Counted from the stretch's first letter, positions 1-10,960 are shown. The stretch: DNA of 64,000 bases from Phascolarctos cinereus (GCF_002099425.1 NW_018343955.1:12634001-12698000); one strand, 5' to 3'. The notes: a model not told the origin generated them from the sequence alone. A program made the numbers and translations.

Positions 1-265
1 TGAGTAATCCAGTACAGTAGAAAAGAAATCACTTTCAAGTGGAATGGTCTTGGAAGAGTTAATGGAAGAAAGTGATACTGAAAGATGAGTAGAATGCTAA
101 CAGAAGAGAAGATGGGGGAACACATTCCAGGGAAGGGGGCATGGTGGGAACAAGCAAAGACAGGGAAGCTTCAGTTGGTGCTTTTCATCTAGACTTCAAT
201 CCCTTTATTCAGTTTTGGTGGCAGGATTTTTTTGTTTGGGTGTTTTCCCATTTAATTCAGCTTTG
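1..265. other. Unassigned sequence
   Basis: No open frame, repeat family or motif is recognised here. The sequence is purine-rich with no CpG clustering. Confidence 0.5.
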
Positions 266-269
266 TCTC

Positions 270-470
270 AGAAGCTCCAGGCTGAAGTCTTGGCTCTGAC
301 ACTTTATGGTTATATGACCATGGGCAAATCATTTAACTTCTCTGGGCCTCAGGGTCTTTAATCTGTAAATGGAGAAACAAATACTTACGCTAGCTACCTC
401 ACATGGTTATTGCTGAGAAAGTACTTTATACTCCATAAAACAGCATGTAAAAAAAGCTATTACTGCTCAT
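270..470 (+). repeat. MIR-type SINE
   Basis: Recognisable core reading 'atgggcaaatcatttaactt' followed by the ctgggcctcag block and a degenerate 3' part. It is ancient and much diverged, with no target-site duplication visible. Confidence 0.7.
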
Positions 471-692
471 TTATTCAAGTGCTTAATTTGGGGAGATGAA
501 GAGTTCTTCTTAAATCAACTTTGCAGAGTTTAATTATTCTTATGACTTGTCACTGTATCAGGTAGTCTGTAACCTTACACAGAAACCTAGAAACTCATTT
601 GGTTTTCGTTATTTTTACGAGGTTGAATTTAGTCCAGCATCCTTCACTCCTCCCCTCCTCTCCCCATTTTAAGAGGGATTAATATAATCAGC

Positions 693-949
693 GGGCAGGT
701 AGGTGGAGCAGTGGATAGAGGGCTGGGCCTGGAATCAGAAAGATTCATCTTCATGAGTCTAAATCCAGCCTCAGACGCTTACTAGTTTTATGATCCTGGA
801 CAAGTCACTTATCCCTGTTTCCCTCAGTTTCCTTATCTGTAAAACGAGATGGGAAAGGAAATGGCAAACCACTCTAGTATCTTTGTCAAGAAACCCCAAA
901 TGGGGTCACAAACATAAAGCATAACTAAAATGACTCAACAACAGCGATG
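693..949 (+). repeat. Mar-1-like SINE, near full length
   Basis: Runs from the 'ggcaggtaggtgg' head through the ggcaaaccactc and ccccaaatggggtca blocks to an acaac tail. It is flanked by a perfect 8-bp duplication TAATCAGC (685-692 and 950-957), so this is a retrotransposed copy. Confidence 0.9.
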
Positions 950-1040
950 TAATCAGCAAGTTATTTATTGGCTGAATTCGCCTATTGGTTTTTTTTGTGG
1001 GAGGAGGGCTGGTGGTAGAAGGAAAAGGGCTGTTTTTCTC

Positions 1041-1274
1041 TCATTTCTTGAATTTTAAAAAATTGATTCTCTTCAGCCAATTACAAGCTATTTTCTGGGT
1101 GGCATCATCGACTTTCAAAGTCTCTATGATCTTTTCAGATTCAAATTTGCACTTAATTTTCTTTTGATTGATTGATTCAACTGAGATGTCTGGGTCTTTT
1201 ACTTGAGGTGGGAGTATATGTGTCCTTCCCCCCACCAAGTTCAATATTCCACAGGAAATTATTGTTTTTTCCAA
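1041..1274 (-). other. Unassigned 77-codon open frame
   Basis: An ATG-to-stop frame on the minus strand gives a lysine-rich peptide with a segment reading IETLKVDDATQKIACNWLK. I do not recognise it. It lies in otherwise unassigned sequence (960-1,350) and has no clear splice sites or poly(A) tail. It could be part of a decayed processed gene copy or chance. Confidence 0.12.
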
Positions 1275-1354
1275 AGTTCAGCCAGTTACTCACTCCCCCC
1301 CCCCCCAAGTCATGGTCTTTCCTAAGTGAAGCAGGCAGTTGGTGAAGCCAAGCA

Positions 1355-2405
1355 TTGGTTATTATGCATCAGGCACTGGGAAGACAAAGAAAGGCAACAC
1401 CCCCTAAAAAACCAGTCCTGTTCTCTAGGAGATCACAGTCCAATGGGGGAGAGAACATGAAAACAATTATGAACCAAAAAGTCACATATAGGGCAAATTG
1501 GGAACAGTCTCAGAAGGAAGACCCTAATATTAAGGACGGCTAGGAAAGGTTCCTTGAAGAAAGTGAGACTTTAATTGACATGAAGTAAGCCAGGGAGGCA
1601 TGGAGATGAAGAAGGAGAAGATTCCAGGCCTCGGGGTGGGGGGGGGCGGCCAGTGAAAATGCTCAGATTTAAGAGGCAGAGTGTTGTGTTAGGAAGCATT
1701 GAGGGGGCCAGTGTCACCAGATGGTAGAGGATGTGGAGGGGAGTAAGGTATGAGAGGAAGACAGGAAAGGTGGGAAGAAGCAAGGTTATAAAGGGCTTTG
1801 AAAGCCAAATGCAGGATTTTATATTTGATTCTGGAGATAATAAGGATCCACTGGAACTCTGTAAATAGGGGACGCAATATGCTCAGACCTTCATTGAGTA
1901 TGGTCATATTGAAAGCTGAATGGTAGATGGACTAAAGTGAGGACAGCTTTAAGTCAGGAAGGCTAAGGAGCAGGCTATTTCAATAGTTTAGGTGTGAGGT
2001 GATGAGAGCCAGGGTCAGAGTAGAGAAGGGCCATATCATGAGATGTTATGATGGTGGAAAATACAGAACTTGACCACTGATTGGATATAGGAGATGAGAG
2101 AGAGAGTGAGAAGTTGAGGATGACACATAAGTTGTGAGGCTGGGGGACTAGGAGGTTGGGGGTACCCTCAAAGGTGACAGGGAAGTTAGGAAGAGGAGAG
2201 GGTTCAGGGACAGGGAGGAAAATGATGAGTTCAGTTTTATAAAACATTCTAGGTTCAAGATGTCTATATAGGACATCTATTTTGATGTCCAATGGGCAGT
2301 TGAAGATGGGAGACTGGAAATTGGGAGAGAAGTTAGGGCTGGTCAAGTAGATGTGAGTAGAGATATCTGCATAGAGATGGTAATGGAAACCAACTATATT
2401 CACTC
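1355..2405 (-). repeat. L2 LINE, ORF2 3' part and 3' UTR
   Basis: On the minus strand the decayed frame at 1,975-2,403 shows the L2 reverse transcriptase tail: an HLYAD-type motif (YHLYADIST), PNFPVTFEGTPN, and NLCVILNFSLSLSSPISNQ, matching the usual NLGVILDSSLS pattern. 1,689-1,907 gives YKILHLAFKALYNLASSHLS, the L2 C-terminus. It is ancient and broken in several places. Confidence 0.85.
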
Positions 2406-2855
2406 CTGTTTTAGGAACTGTGTCCCAGACATAAGAGACTTGCCCATTATCTTCAATTCTAGGAAATTCTGGGTGTGATCAGATTTTTATTCCAAACCCA
2501 ATAAATATGACAGATCAAAGAACTAAAACCCATCTTCTTTATCCCCTTGAGTTATGTCCCCCAATCACCCCACTGTCATCATTATCACTAGGTCCACTAG
2601 GAATCAAATATAACTGTATTAAGTGACAGCATTTTAAGGGCTTTCAAACCTCTAGATAAACTCCACAAAGAACATAAAAATTCACTTGGGCCCTGATAGG
2701 AACCAGCATTTTCCTTCTAGGAATCCCACATTTGATGTAAGATCTCATTTATTCTGTATTTAACACATATTCCAACATTGTCTATTTTAAAGGAGCTACA
2801 TGGTGTACATTTTAGAGATCAGTTGATCATTTACAATAACAACACATGTGAATTA
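2406..2855. other. Unassigned sequence
   Basis: AT-rich unique sequence. No gene, splice-flanked segment or named repeat is recognised. Confidence 0.4.
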
Positions 2856-2857
2856 CT

Positions 2858-3053
2858 GGAGAGGCAGTATGGTATAATAGATAGGGTGCTTGACTTAGAG
2901 ATAAGAAGACTTGAGTTTGAATTTTGCCTTAGATACTTAACTAGCTGTGTGGCCCTGGGCAAGTCATTTAACCTTCTTGAGCTTCAGTTTCTTCATCTCT
3001 AAAATGAGGGGATTGGATTTGATAGCTCTGAGGTCTCTTCTAGCTCTAAATCT
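2858..3053 (+). repeat. MIR/THER SINE
   Basis: Contains 'ctagctgtgtggccctgggc' and the caagtcatttaacc block, then the aaaatgaggggattggattt tail ending in tctagctctaa. This is the MIR-type consensus in plus orientation. Confidence 0.8.
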
Positions 3054-3073
3054 TTCCTCCTAAGATAGAGTGC

Positions 3074-3294
3074 AGCTAGGTTGTACAGTAGAGTGCCAGG
3101 CCTGGAGTCAGGAAGACCTGAGTTCAAATCCAGCTACTTACTAGCTGTGTGACTCTGGGCAAGTCATTTAACCCTGTTTGCCTCAGTTTCCTCAAAAATG
3201 AGCTGGAGAAGGGAATAGCGAATCCCTTCAGTATCTCTGCCAAGAAAACCTCAAAATGGGGTCATGGAGAGTTAGATATGACTGAATAACAACA
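3074..3294 (+). repeat. Mar-1-like SINE
   Basis: Complete head-to-tail copy with the gagctggagaagggaat and aaaatggggtcatgg segments. It is flanked by AAGATAGAGTGC (3,062-3,073) and AAGATAGAATGC (3,295-3,306), an 11/12 target-site duplication. Confidence 0.9.
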
Positions 3295-3306
3295 AAGATA
3301 GAATGC

Positions 3307-3475
3307 TTTAAGGTTTGAAAAGAATTTTCTTCACAATAACCCTGTGAAGAAGGGAATGCAGGTGTTATTACCCTTATCTTACAGATGAGGCTAAGAGAGT
3401 TTATGGTGATATAGCCAATAAATAATAGAGGTAAGAGCCAAATCCAGACCTTCTTCACTCTAAGACTAATGGTCT
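3307..3475 (-). repeat. MIR SINE
   Basis: Antisense MIR: aatgctttaaggtttg, acaataaccctgtgaagaag, then the cttacagatgaggctaag block. It directly follows the preceding SINE's duplication, so the older MIR was probably the insertion target. Confidence 0.65.
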
Positions 3476-3594
3476 TTCTTGTCTAGTCTATGCCATGCCT
3501 GTTACATTCAACATAGAGGTGCTTATGAATAGTGAAGAGAAGCCTATAACCCGACGTGACCCCATTGGCTTATGGATTTAAAGTGGGCAGAGGA

Positions 3595-3735
3595 CGAAGT
3601 CCAACCCCCAACTTTTACAGATGAGGAATCTGAGGCCTAAATGAGTTTAAGGAACTTCCCAAGAGTCATACACCTAGTAAGTGTCTGAAGCAGGATTTGA
3701 ACCCAGGTCTTTTCTACTTGAGTCTAAACTCCTTT
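3595..3735 (-). repeat. MIR-like SINE fragment
   Basis: Antisense core: acagatgaggaatctgaggc, cacctagtaagtgtctgaag, aggatttgaacccaggtct. Confidence 0.7.
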
Positions 3736-4560
3736 TATTAAGGGGATTTGTTCTGTGAAGTTTGGATTCAGTCAAAGGGCTGTACTTGAGGACCTAGAGG
3801 ACTACATGTGGCCTCAAAGCAGCAAGTTCCTTGCTCCTGGAGAGCTCTACCCATTAAACAAAAGATGTCAAATTCACATCCTGACAGGCAAAACTGCCAG
3901 TGTGGCTTGAATCAGACTAAAATACAATTGGGAAATGTTTGACAAAATAGATAAAAATACAATCCAAAATAGATAACATTAATTTATGGATTTCTAAGTC
4001 ATTAGGGATCCATTTCTATTAGAGTTGGACAACTTTGGCCACACCATGCTGCCTCTCAGTTTGAGAAAGGGATTTAACACTGGTTTCATCATAATGACCA
4101 TATTATGAGGGCTGCCTCTGCATATGAGGCTCCTGACATTGTCAGGAATGTTTATGGAATCAAAATCTGGCTACCCAAGGCAGATCACCTATACTTAATG
4201 TCATCACCAAACTTCATGTAGCCCTGGGACTTGCAGTTTACAGATGATGTATATCGGTCTTGCCTTCAAGGATTGGGGTCAGCAACCTTTCTGAGGTGGT
4301 ATGCGGTGTTTCCATTTACTCACTTCCTGTGAAGGGGCAGGTGGAAGACCTCTCTATGAAGGAGCAGAGAGAAGTGGGTCCTTTTCCAAAATCAGCCATG
4401 CAGAATCTCCCCCTAGAACCTTCCATAATGTTGGCAGCTGCAGCTTAGTGGAGGTGGAACTGGAGATAGCAGGAAACTCCCAGGTGCAAATTATAATGGA
4501 GAAGGAGGTGGCCTCTCTTTACCCAAATGCCACTGGCAAAGGCCCATCCACACCTTAAGT
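3736..4560. other. Unique sequence, no gene recognised
   Basis: Two overlapping plus-strand frames (4,260-4,448 and 4,301-4,558) are open, but neither resembles a known domain. There is no supported splice structure. Confidence 0.4.
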
Positions 4561-4564
4561 TATC

Positions 4565-4985
4565 ATCAGTCAATCCACAAACATTTATTAAGAATTGGCT
4601 TTGTGAGAGAAACTGCCTCCAGGTGCTGAGGACGCCAGTGAAATGCTTTGTCAGTTGACTTTTCCTAAAATTTTTTAAGTCAATTTTACTTTATTTTCAG
4701 TTCCAAATTCTCTCTCCACCAACCAATGAGAAGTCAAAAAAAAAATCATTACAAATATGTATACACATGCAAAACAAATTTGCTGCTCGGTTAAATCCTC
4801 AGCAAGATTTACTGGATAGTCAGCTTAGACACTGGGGTGTAAGATGGGCCGATCAGTTAGTCAATAAACATTTGTTAAGCTGTTACTATGGATGCAGCCC
4901 TGTGCTAAGCTCTTAGGACTACAAAGAAAAAGAAAAAGAAAGTCTGTGCTCTCAAGGGGCTCACAATTTAATGGGTGAGGGGGAG
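4565..4985 (-). repeat. L2 3'-end pieces
   Basis: Antisense L2 tails: tccacaaacatttattaaga at about 4,572, and caataaacatttgttaag followed by ctgtgctaagctc and gctcacaatttaatggg (4,861-4,972). They are separated by an L1 3' fragment. Either one L2 was split or two copies lie side by side. Confidence 0.65.
4655..4795 (-). repeat. L1 3' UTR fragment
   Basis: Antisense L1 3' end: ttttcagttccaaattctct, then a degenerate cacatgcaaaacaaattt segment. Short and diverged. It lies between two L2 tails. Confidence 0.55.
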
Positions 4986-5160
4986 GGAGGAAGAGTAGGT
5001 AGCTGGGGGCCTGATGAACTCTTGGGGGTGGGGGAAGACAATGAGATGTCTGCCCTGGGTAGGAGGAGGAGCTCTTGATTCTCTATCCTACAGTCTCTCC
5101 AAACTGAGGGAGGCCTCTAGGGGCCCCAGGGTCAGGCGAGTTTCAAAGTCAGGGTGATCT

Positions 5161-6148
5161 TTTTAAAAAATAATTATTTATTTATGTTTAGAGTCCAACA
5201 TTCACTTTTATGAGATTGTGAATTCTAAATTTTTCCCCTTCACTCTTCTCCCATTCCTCAAGATGGCATGCAATCTCATATAGGCTATACATGTACAATC
5301 ATATTAAACACATTTCCACATTAGTCACGTGTGAAAGAAGAATCAGAATAAAAGGGAAAACCATGAGAGAAAAAAAAGAGAAAATAGTATGCTTCGATCT
5401 GTATTCATATTCCATAGTTATTTCTCTGGATGTGGATAGCATTTTTCATCATGAATTTTTTGGAATTGTCTTAGATTCTTGCGTTGCTGAGAAGAGCTAA
5501 GTCTATCAAAGTTGATCATCACACAATGTCACTGTTACTGTGTACAATGTTCTAGTTCTGTTCACTTCACTCAGCATCAGTTCATGTCAGTGTTTCCAAG
5601 TTTTTTCTGAAATCTGCCTGCTTATCATTTCTTATAGCACAATAGTGTTCCATTATATTCATCTACCACAAGTTACTCAGCCATTCTTCAATTGATGGGC
5701 ATCCCCTCAATTTCCAATTCTTTGCCATCACAAAAAGAGCTGCTATAAATATTTTTGCACATGTGGCCCTTTTCCCATTTTTATGATCTCTTTGGGATAC
5801 AGCCCTACAAGTGCTATTGCTGGGTCAAAGGGTATGCACAATTTTATAGCCCTTTGGACATAGTTCCAAATTGTTCTCCAGAATGGTTGGATAAGTTCAT
5901 AACTCCACCAACAATAAATACATTAGTGTTCTAATTTTCCCACATCTTCTCCAACATTTATCATTTTCCTGTTTTGTCATGTTAGCCAATCTGATATGTG
6001 TGATGTGGTACCTCAGACTTGTTTTAATGTGCATTTCTATAATCAATAGTGATTTAGAACACTTTTTCGTGTGACTATAGATAGCTTTACTTTCTTCATC
6101 TGAGAACTGCCTGTTCATATCCTTTGGCCATTTATCAGTTGGGGAATA
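5161..6148 (-). repeat. L1 LINE, 5'-truncated
   Basis: The 3' end lies at the left (poly-T-like tttttaaaaaataatt) and the sequence runs through the 3' UTR into the ORF2 C-terminus. The minus frame 5,897-6,430 includes DKWPKDMNRQFSDEESKAI and HTKKCSKSLLI, the L1 C-terminal region. Diverged flanks caaagtcagggtgatct (5,144-5,160) and caaagtcaatgtaacct (6,149-6,165) match at 13 of 17 bases, a plausible aged duplication. Confidence 0.9.
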
Positions 6149-6165
6149 CAAAGTCAATGTAACCT

Positions 6166-6550
6166 TGCAGGATGATGTTCCAACATGAGGAAGTCTGATG
6201 AATAGAGTGGGTAGCAAATAAAGGGGAGAGATGATAGAGAGTGGGAGAAGGGGGGACGTTCTGAGCACTAGGAAAAGACATGCCAAAAAGGAACACGGAA
6301 GGATGCCAGAGACAAATCTCCCCTGTTTCACTGTTTTGCTAAAGCCCAGCATTGATTTACCACTAATCAGGATGTAAGGCATAGGTTGACCATTCACCCG
6401 CAGCCTTTGGCTTTCTTTTGGGGGGTTCATTTTAAGCTTTGAGAAAAGGGACTTGATAAGACAGCATAGTAAGAAGAATTGGTATAAAACATTGCCCCCA
6501 AACTGTGGGCAAACCCCCTTGCATACATGAAGTACTTAAAAAAAATGGGC
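6166..6550. other. Unique sequence
   Basis: No repeat or gene is recognised. It contains an A8 run near 6,537. Confidence 0.4.
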
Positions 6551-6554
6551 TTAA

Positions 6555-6958
6555 CCTCAGAGTACAATGGTAGTGAGGCACACGTGGACTATTACAACAG
6601 CTTCCTGACTCCACTCTTTCCCTCATCCAATCTATGCTGCCAGATTCATCTCTTGCAAAGTTCTGTTCCATCACTTGTTGTTTAGACATTTTCTGTGGTT
6701 CCCCAGTGTCTGTGAAATAATGTTCAAGCTCATTCAAGACCTGGTATTCGGGGTCCTCCACCATCTACTTCTAACCTCCATTTCCAGACTTTTCTTATGC
6801 AGCTCTCCCTTACATGCTCTGCACTCCACCTAAATCAGGCTACTTGTCACCTCTCAGTCACATTCCTTCAGCTTCCTCCTTTCTATCTTTGTTCACCAGG
6901 TTCCCACATACTTTGTGACCTTCTGCTATCTCCCTAATACCTACCTTTTGAAGCTTGT
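6555..6958 (+). repeat. L2 LINE, 3' part
   Basis: Plus-strand L2 C-terminal coding relic and 3' UTR: actattacaacagcttcctg, aagctcattcaagacctgg, tcctccaccatctacttc. The last part corresponds to the usual 'aaggccctccacaatctgg' segment. Confidence 0.75.
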
Positions 6959-6962
6959 TGTC

Positions 6963-6963
<1 letters not shown>

Positions 6964-7012
<49 letters not shown>
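6964..7012. repeat. (TG)n microsatellite
   Basis: About 24 uninterrupted TG units immediately after the L2 relic. Confidence 0.98.
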
Positions 7013-7014
<2 letters not shown>

Positions 7015-7029
7015 ACGTAGGATTAGAGG

Positions 7030-7200
7030 ACCATTGATTTAGAGCTGGAATGATGAACCATAGAGAATGTTGAATTCAACCCCATCACTTTTCAGTTGAG
7101 GAAGCTGTGATTTGGCCAAGGTCATATAGCTAAAAAATCTTTGAGGCAGCATTTTAACCCAAATCTATCTGATCCCAAACCTTGCACTCTGTCTTTTATA
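7030..7200 (-). repeat. MIR-like SINE fragment
   Basis: Antisense core: cagttgaggaagctgtgatt and ccaaggtcatatagcta, then taacccaaatctatctgatc. Diverged. Confidence 0.6.
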
Positions 7201-7324
7201 GTAAACTAACTCTATACGCGAAGCATATCCTAAGCCCTTACTAGATTGTAAATTCCTGGATGTTAGGCGCTGTACTTTATACTAATTTGTATCTCTCACA
7301 GTGCCTCACTTATAGTAAAAAAAA

Positions 7325-7515
7325 TGCCACATTCATAAAGTGCTTTAAAGTTTACAAAGCGCTTTTGCTCATAATAGCATTGTCAGTTGAATAGCGCAAA
7401 GGTTATCCCCATTTTTCAGATGAAGAAACTAAGGCTCAGAAAAGTTAATTGACTTGTAAATGCTGTGAATCCAGCCCTTCTGACTGCAGATCCAGGATTC
7501 TCTTCCCTGTACCAC
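7325..7515 (-). repeat. MIR SINE
   Basis: Antisense: aaagtgctttaaagtttaca, cagatgaagaaactaaggct, then a degenerate head. Classic MIR order, ancient. Confidence 0.7.
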
Positions 7516-7540
7516 ACTGGTTCAATTTGTTTGTACTTTA

Positions 7541-8150
7541 ACAGAAAAACTTGCTGCAAAGATTTTTTTCTCCAATTAATTATTTCCCTTATAATCTTAG
7601 CTTTCATTGTTGTTTGTTCAGTCATTTCAGTCATGACCAAATCTTTGTGACCCCATTTGAGGTTTTCTTGGTTAAGATACTAGAGCGGTTTGCCATTTCC
7701 TTCTCAAGCTCATTTTACAGACAGGGAAACTGAGACAATTAGGGTTAAGTGACCAGGGTCACACAGCTAGTCATTGTTGGAAGCTGTATTTTAACTCAGG
7801 TCTTCCTGACTCCAGACCCAGTGCTTTATCTATTGTGCCACCTAACTGATTCATAATCTTAGCTACCCTGGATTTTTTTGTGAAAAAATATTTTTAAATT
7901 TTATGTAATCAAAGTTATCCATTTGATCTTCTATGATTCTCTTTATTTCTTGTTTGACTGCAAGCTTTTTTCCTATCCAAAGATCTGATGGGGTTCCCCC
8001 TCCCATGTTTCTTTAATTTATGATGTGACTTTCTTTGTGTAAGTCAGTTAGTTATTTAGAGCTTATCTTGGAACAAGGTATGAGTTGTTGATCTAAATCT
8101 GTCCAATTTTCCCAGAAATTTTTGACTAATATTGAGCCTTCATGCCAGCA
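7541..8150 (-). repeat. L1 ORF2 fragment split by a SINE
   Basis: Left part acttgctgcaaagattttt to ataatcttagct; right part resumes at agctaccctggatttttttg and runs to cagaaatttttgactaat. Both match the antisense ORF2 region also present at about 51.4-51.8 kb. No 3' end is present, so this is an internal fragment. Confidence 0.8.
7603..7852 (-). repeat. Mar-1-like SINE inside L1
   Basis: Full-length antisense copy with a perfect 12-bp duplication ATAATCTTAGCT (7,591-7,602 and 7,853-7,864) lying within L1 sequence. The SINE is therefore younger than the L1. Confidence 0.95.
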
Positions 8151-8351
8151 GCTATGGTTTAGTGTTTATCAGACACTAGGATATTAGACACAAGTAATAC
8201 TTATGTATAGAACACATGTAGAATAAAAACGTAAAAACAAGACTTGGTATCGCAAATGCAGGAAAAGTATGTAGGATATGTACATAATTAGAAGGAGATC
8301 AGAGTTGTCTTGTCATATACTCAAAAATACTGTGTTAAGAAACAAAGTTTA

Positions 8352-8486
8352 GGGGCAGCTAGGTGGCGCAGTGGGTAGAGCACTGGCTCTGGAGTCAGGA
8401 GGACCTGAGTTCAAATCCAGCCTCAGACACATAACACTCACTAGCTGTGTGACCCTGGGCAAGTCACTTAACCCCATTGCCTAGAC

Positions 8487-8517
<31 letters not shown>
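8352..8517 (+). repeat. Short-tailed SINE (WSINE1-like)
   Basis: Head ggggcagctaggtggcgcag, then agtcacttaaccccattgc and an (AAAAC)n tail instead of the longer Mar-1 body. A perfect 9-bp duplication CAAAGTTTA flanks it (8,343-8,351 and 8,518-8,526). Low divergence suggests a young copy. The family name is from memory. Confidence 0.85.
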
Positions 8518-8518
<1 letters not shown>

Positions 8519-8589
8519 AAAGTTTACTCTATTTGTAAAATACTCTATTTGTAGAAGAAAATGCTTGGCATCTGTCATGTATTAGTAAG

Positions 8590-9035
8590 GACTACCATCT
8601 CTAGCACCATAGTATAGCATGAAAGAGCATTGTACTTTGAGTCAAGAGTCTTGGGTTCAAGGGCAGCTAGGTGGCACAAGTGGATAGAGTGCCAGCCCTG
8701 AAGTCAGGAGGACCTGAGTTCAAATCCAGCCTCAGACCAAACACTTGACACTTACTAGCTGTGTGACCCTGGGTAAGTCACTTAACCCCAACTGCCTAAA
8801 AATAAAAAAAAATTTAAAAATTCCTTTAAAGAGTCTTGGGTTCAAATCCTGCCTGCAACATTTACTAGCTTTGTCAACATGGGTGTTACTTTGTCTCTCT
8901 AGGGCTCAGTTTCCTCATCTGTAACATGGAGATAATAATACTTTTACTACTTGTCAGGGCTATTGTAAGGTGAGTACTTTACAAACCTGAAGGACTATAA
9001 CAATGGAAGCTGTTTCAAAAATGGCTACTCAATAA
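8590..9035 (+). repeat. MIR SINE split by a younger SINE
   Basis: The MIR head (atagcatgaaagagcattgt) ends at gggttcaa, 8,660. The core resumes after 8,845 with catttactagctttgtcaac and cagtttcctcatctgtaaca, and the 3' end with agggctattgtaaggtgag. The two halves are collinear across the insertion. Confidence 0.85.
8661..8828 (+). repeat. Short-tailed SINE (WSINE1-like) inside MIR
   Basis: Same head and short tail as the copy at 8,352, ending in an A-rich run. A perfect 17-bp duplication AAGAGTCTTGGGTTCAA is present at 8,644-8,660 and 8,829-8,845. The target is a MIR. Confidence 0.95.
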
Positions 9036-9124
9036 ATGTTGTCCAGCAACTTCAACTGTAAGGCTGTGATCGAGAGTCTATGATCCAGTGACAGATATGG
9101 GACAAAAATTAAGAAAGACACAAA

Positions 9125-9412
9125 GAAGAAAGGAAGGAAACAAGCATTTTTAAGCACCTACTATGTGCTGTGCACTGTGCTAAATACTTTACAAATATTA
9201 TTCCATTTGATCCTTACAACCACCCTTGGAGGTATGAACTCCCATTTTTGCAGTTATTTTCCTTTTACAGTTGAGGAAACTGAGGCAGACAGAGATTAAG
9301 TGATTTGCCCAGAGTCCCATAGCTAGTAAGAATCTGAGGTGGGATTTGAATTCAGGTCTTCCTGACTATGGGCTCAGTACTCCATCCACTTCATCACCTA
9401 GCTGTTCCTACA
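9125..9412 (-). repeat. MIR SINE, nearly full length
   Basis: Antisense: cacctactatgtgctgtgca, tttacaaatattattccatt, gaggaaactgaggcagacag, agctagtaagaatctgag, ending in the head at tcacctagctgttcc. Confidence 0.85.
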
Positions 9413-10110
9413 TAGGTGACAAAGTTACTGTGAACTTGAATGCTCAAATACACAGTTAGTATGAGGTCCTGAGATCCATTATGATTCACTCCTAAAAGAG
9501 TTCAGAGTGAGTGCATAGGGAGGAGAGATGGGAGTGATGAGCTGGGTGGGGCTGAAGCATTCATCCCAAGGAGAGAAGTTTCTCAATTGAGCCCAGTTCC
9601 TTAAGGCACTTGAAGAGCTCCTGCCAGAGCAAAGATAATACGTTCTTAGAAAGACGCTCGGGATTTGGAGAGGCTGCTGAGCATGAACTCTGTGACCAGG
9701 GTTCTCTCCTTGGCCCCTCCCACCACAAAATGACCATTCCAAGCAGCTCCCCGAGATCAGCTCAAGCCAGCCTTGTTCTTGCTATACGCTACTACTGCTC
9801 AGAGGACTTTTCCAACCATCTAAATATTTGGGATACACTTTAAGTACATTTCCAGTTTTCATTATTCACGTGGCAGCTTATAGAGACATAAAATTCAAGC
9901 TCCTATTATTTTAATAGTAATTTAAAAATGAGATTTCTGGGCTATATACAAGGTACCTGTGGCCATTTGGGGTCAAGTTAATGGAACTAGGAGGAATCTA
10001 GCTAATAGAACCAAGGGACCAATACATGGTAGGCTAGTTGAAGTCAGCAGACAGCAAGAGAAGGAGGAGGAGGAAGAGGAAAAACCAAACCAATTTGCCT
10101 AGGGTCTTGA
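9413..10110. other. Unique sequence, no gene recognised
   Basis: Frames are open on both strands (9,479-9,742 minus; 9,610-9,843 plus) with no known motif. A few CpGs occur at 9,640-9,790. A GGAGGA purine run at 10,060-10,083 precedes the next SINE. Confidence 0.4.
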
Positions 10111-10114
10111 GCAG

Positions 10115-10310
10115 GGATTGAATGCTGGAACTGGAGTCAGGAAGACAGACCTGGGTTCACATTCTTCTTCTGGAATTGCCTGATCACTAAACCTCAATTT
10201 CCTCATCTATAAAATGTGGAGAACTTCACACCTGTTTCCCCAGAAGGTGTTGGGAACCTCAAGTGAGATTAACTTTTGGCACTATAAAAATGTCAACTGT
10301 TATTATTATG
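10115..10310 (+). repeat. MIR-like SINE
   Basis: ggagtcaggaagacagacct, then ctcatctataaaatgtggag and the cactataaaaatgtcaac tail. Diverged in the middle. Confidence 0.6.
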
Positions 10311-10519
10311 ATCCATATTATGGGAACAAAAAATACAGTCCTTAGCCAATCAACAGTGCAGTGGGAGATACTGGAATTTTTTGTTGGCTCCACTATTAAA
10401 GAGTGAATTAAGATCTTGGAAATTTTGTAACCTGAATTGAATGAGTCACCAAAAGACCAAGATGACAAATGAAAATCGATAAGTTTTCAAAAGAGTTTTC
10501 TACTTGTTTGGTATAGTGA

Positions 10520-10735
10520 TATAGATTGGAGAAAGAGGGGCTACAGATTTCTGCAACTGGAAGGGACCTTAGAGATCATCTAGTCCAATCCTCTTGTTTA
10601 ACAGATGAAAGAAGTAAGAGCCACAGAGGTTTTGATTTGCCTAAGGTCAGAAAGCCAGTCCACGCCAAAGCAAGACTTACCACATCTCTGGACTCTCATC
10701 CAGTACTCTTCCTTCCATGCCACACTGACTTTTAT
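10520..10735 (-). repeat. Old MIR-related SINE
   Basis: Contains 'ggaagggaccttagagatca', tctagtccaatcctcttg and gcctaaggtcagaaagcc, a common mammalian SINE pattern seen in antisense. Confidence 0.55.
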
Positions 10736-10774
10736 AAACAAACAACATCAATCTGCACTTAGGTCTTGAGGTCA

Positions 10775-10960
10775 TGGATCTAGAATTGGAAGGGGCCCTA
10801 GAGGCCAGCTAGCAAAATCTCCTCTTTTTACAGAGTAGGAAACTGAGTCCCAGAGAGCTTTAGTGATGTTACACAGGTAACAGTAACAGAGCTGGTATTT
10901 GAACTTAGGTTCCGTGAATCTAAGTTTAATGGAACAATTCAAGACTCTTTCTACTTGTGT
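10775..10960 (-). repeat. Old MIR-related SINE, second copy
   Basis: Same layout as 10,520-10,735: attggaaggggccctagagg, aggaaactgagtcccagaga, gctggtatttgaacttaggt. Same orientation as the adjacent copy but not a tandem duplicate by sequence. Confidence 0.55.

Noticed and set aside
5897-6430. 177-codon frame as a single novel gene
   Set aside because: Its C-terminal half is L1 ORF2. Its N-terminal half is unique sequence upstream of the L1 boundary at 6,148, so the fusion is by chance.
9479-9843. Overlapping frames on opposite strands as coding exons
   Set aside because: No known domain, no supporting splice sites, and opposite-strand openness is common in GC-moderate sequence.
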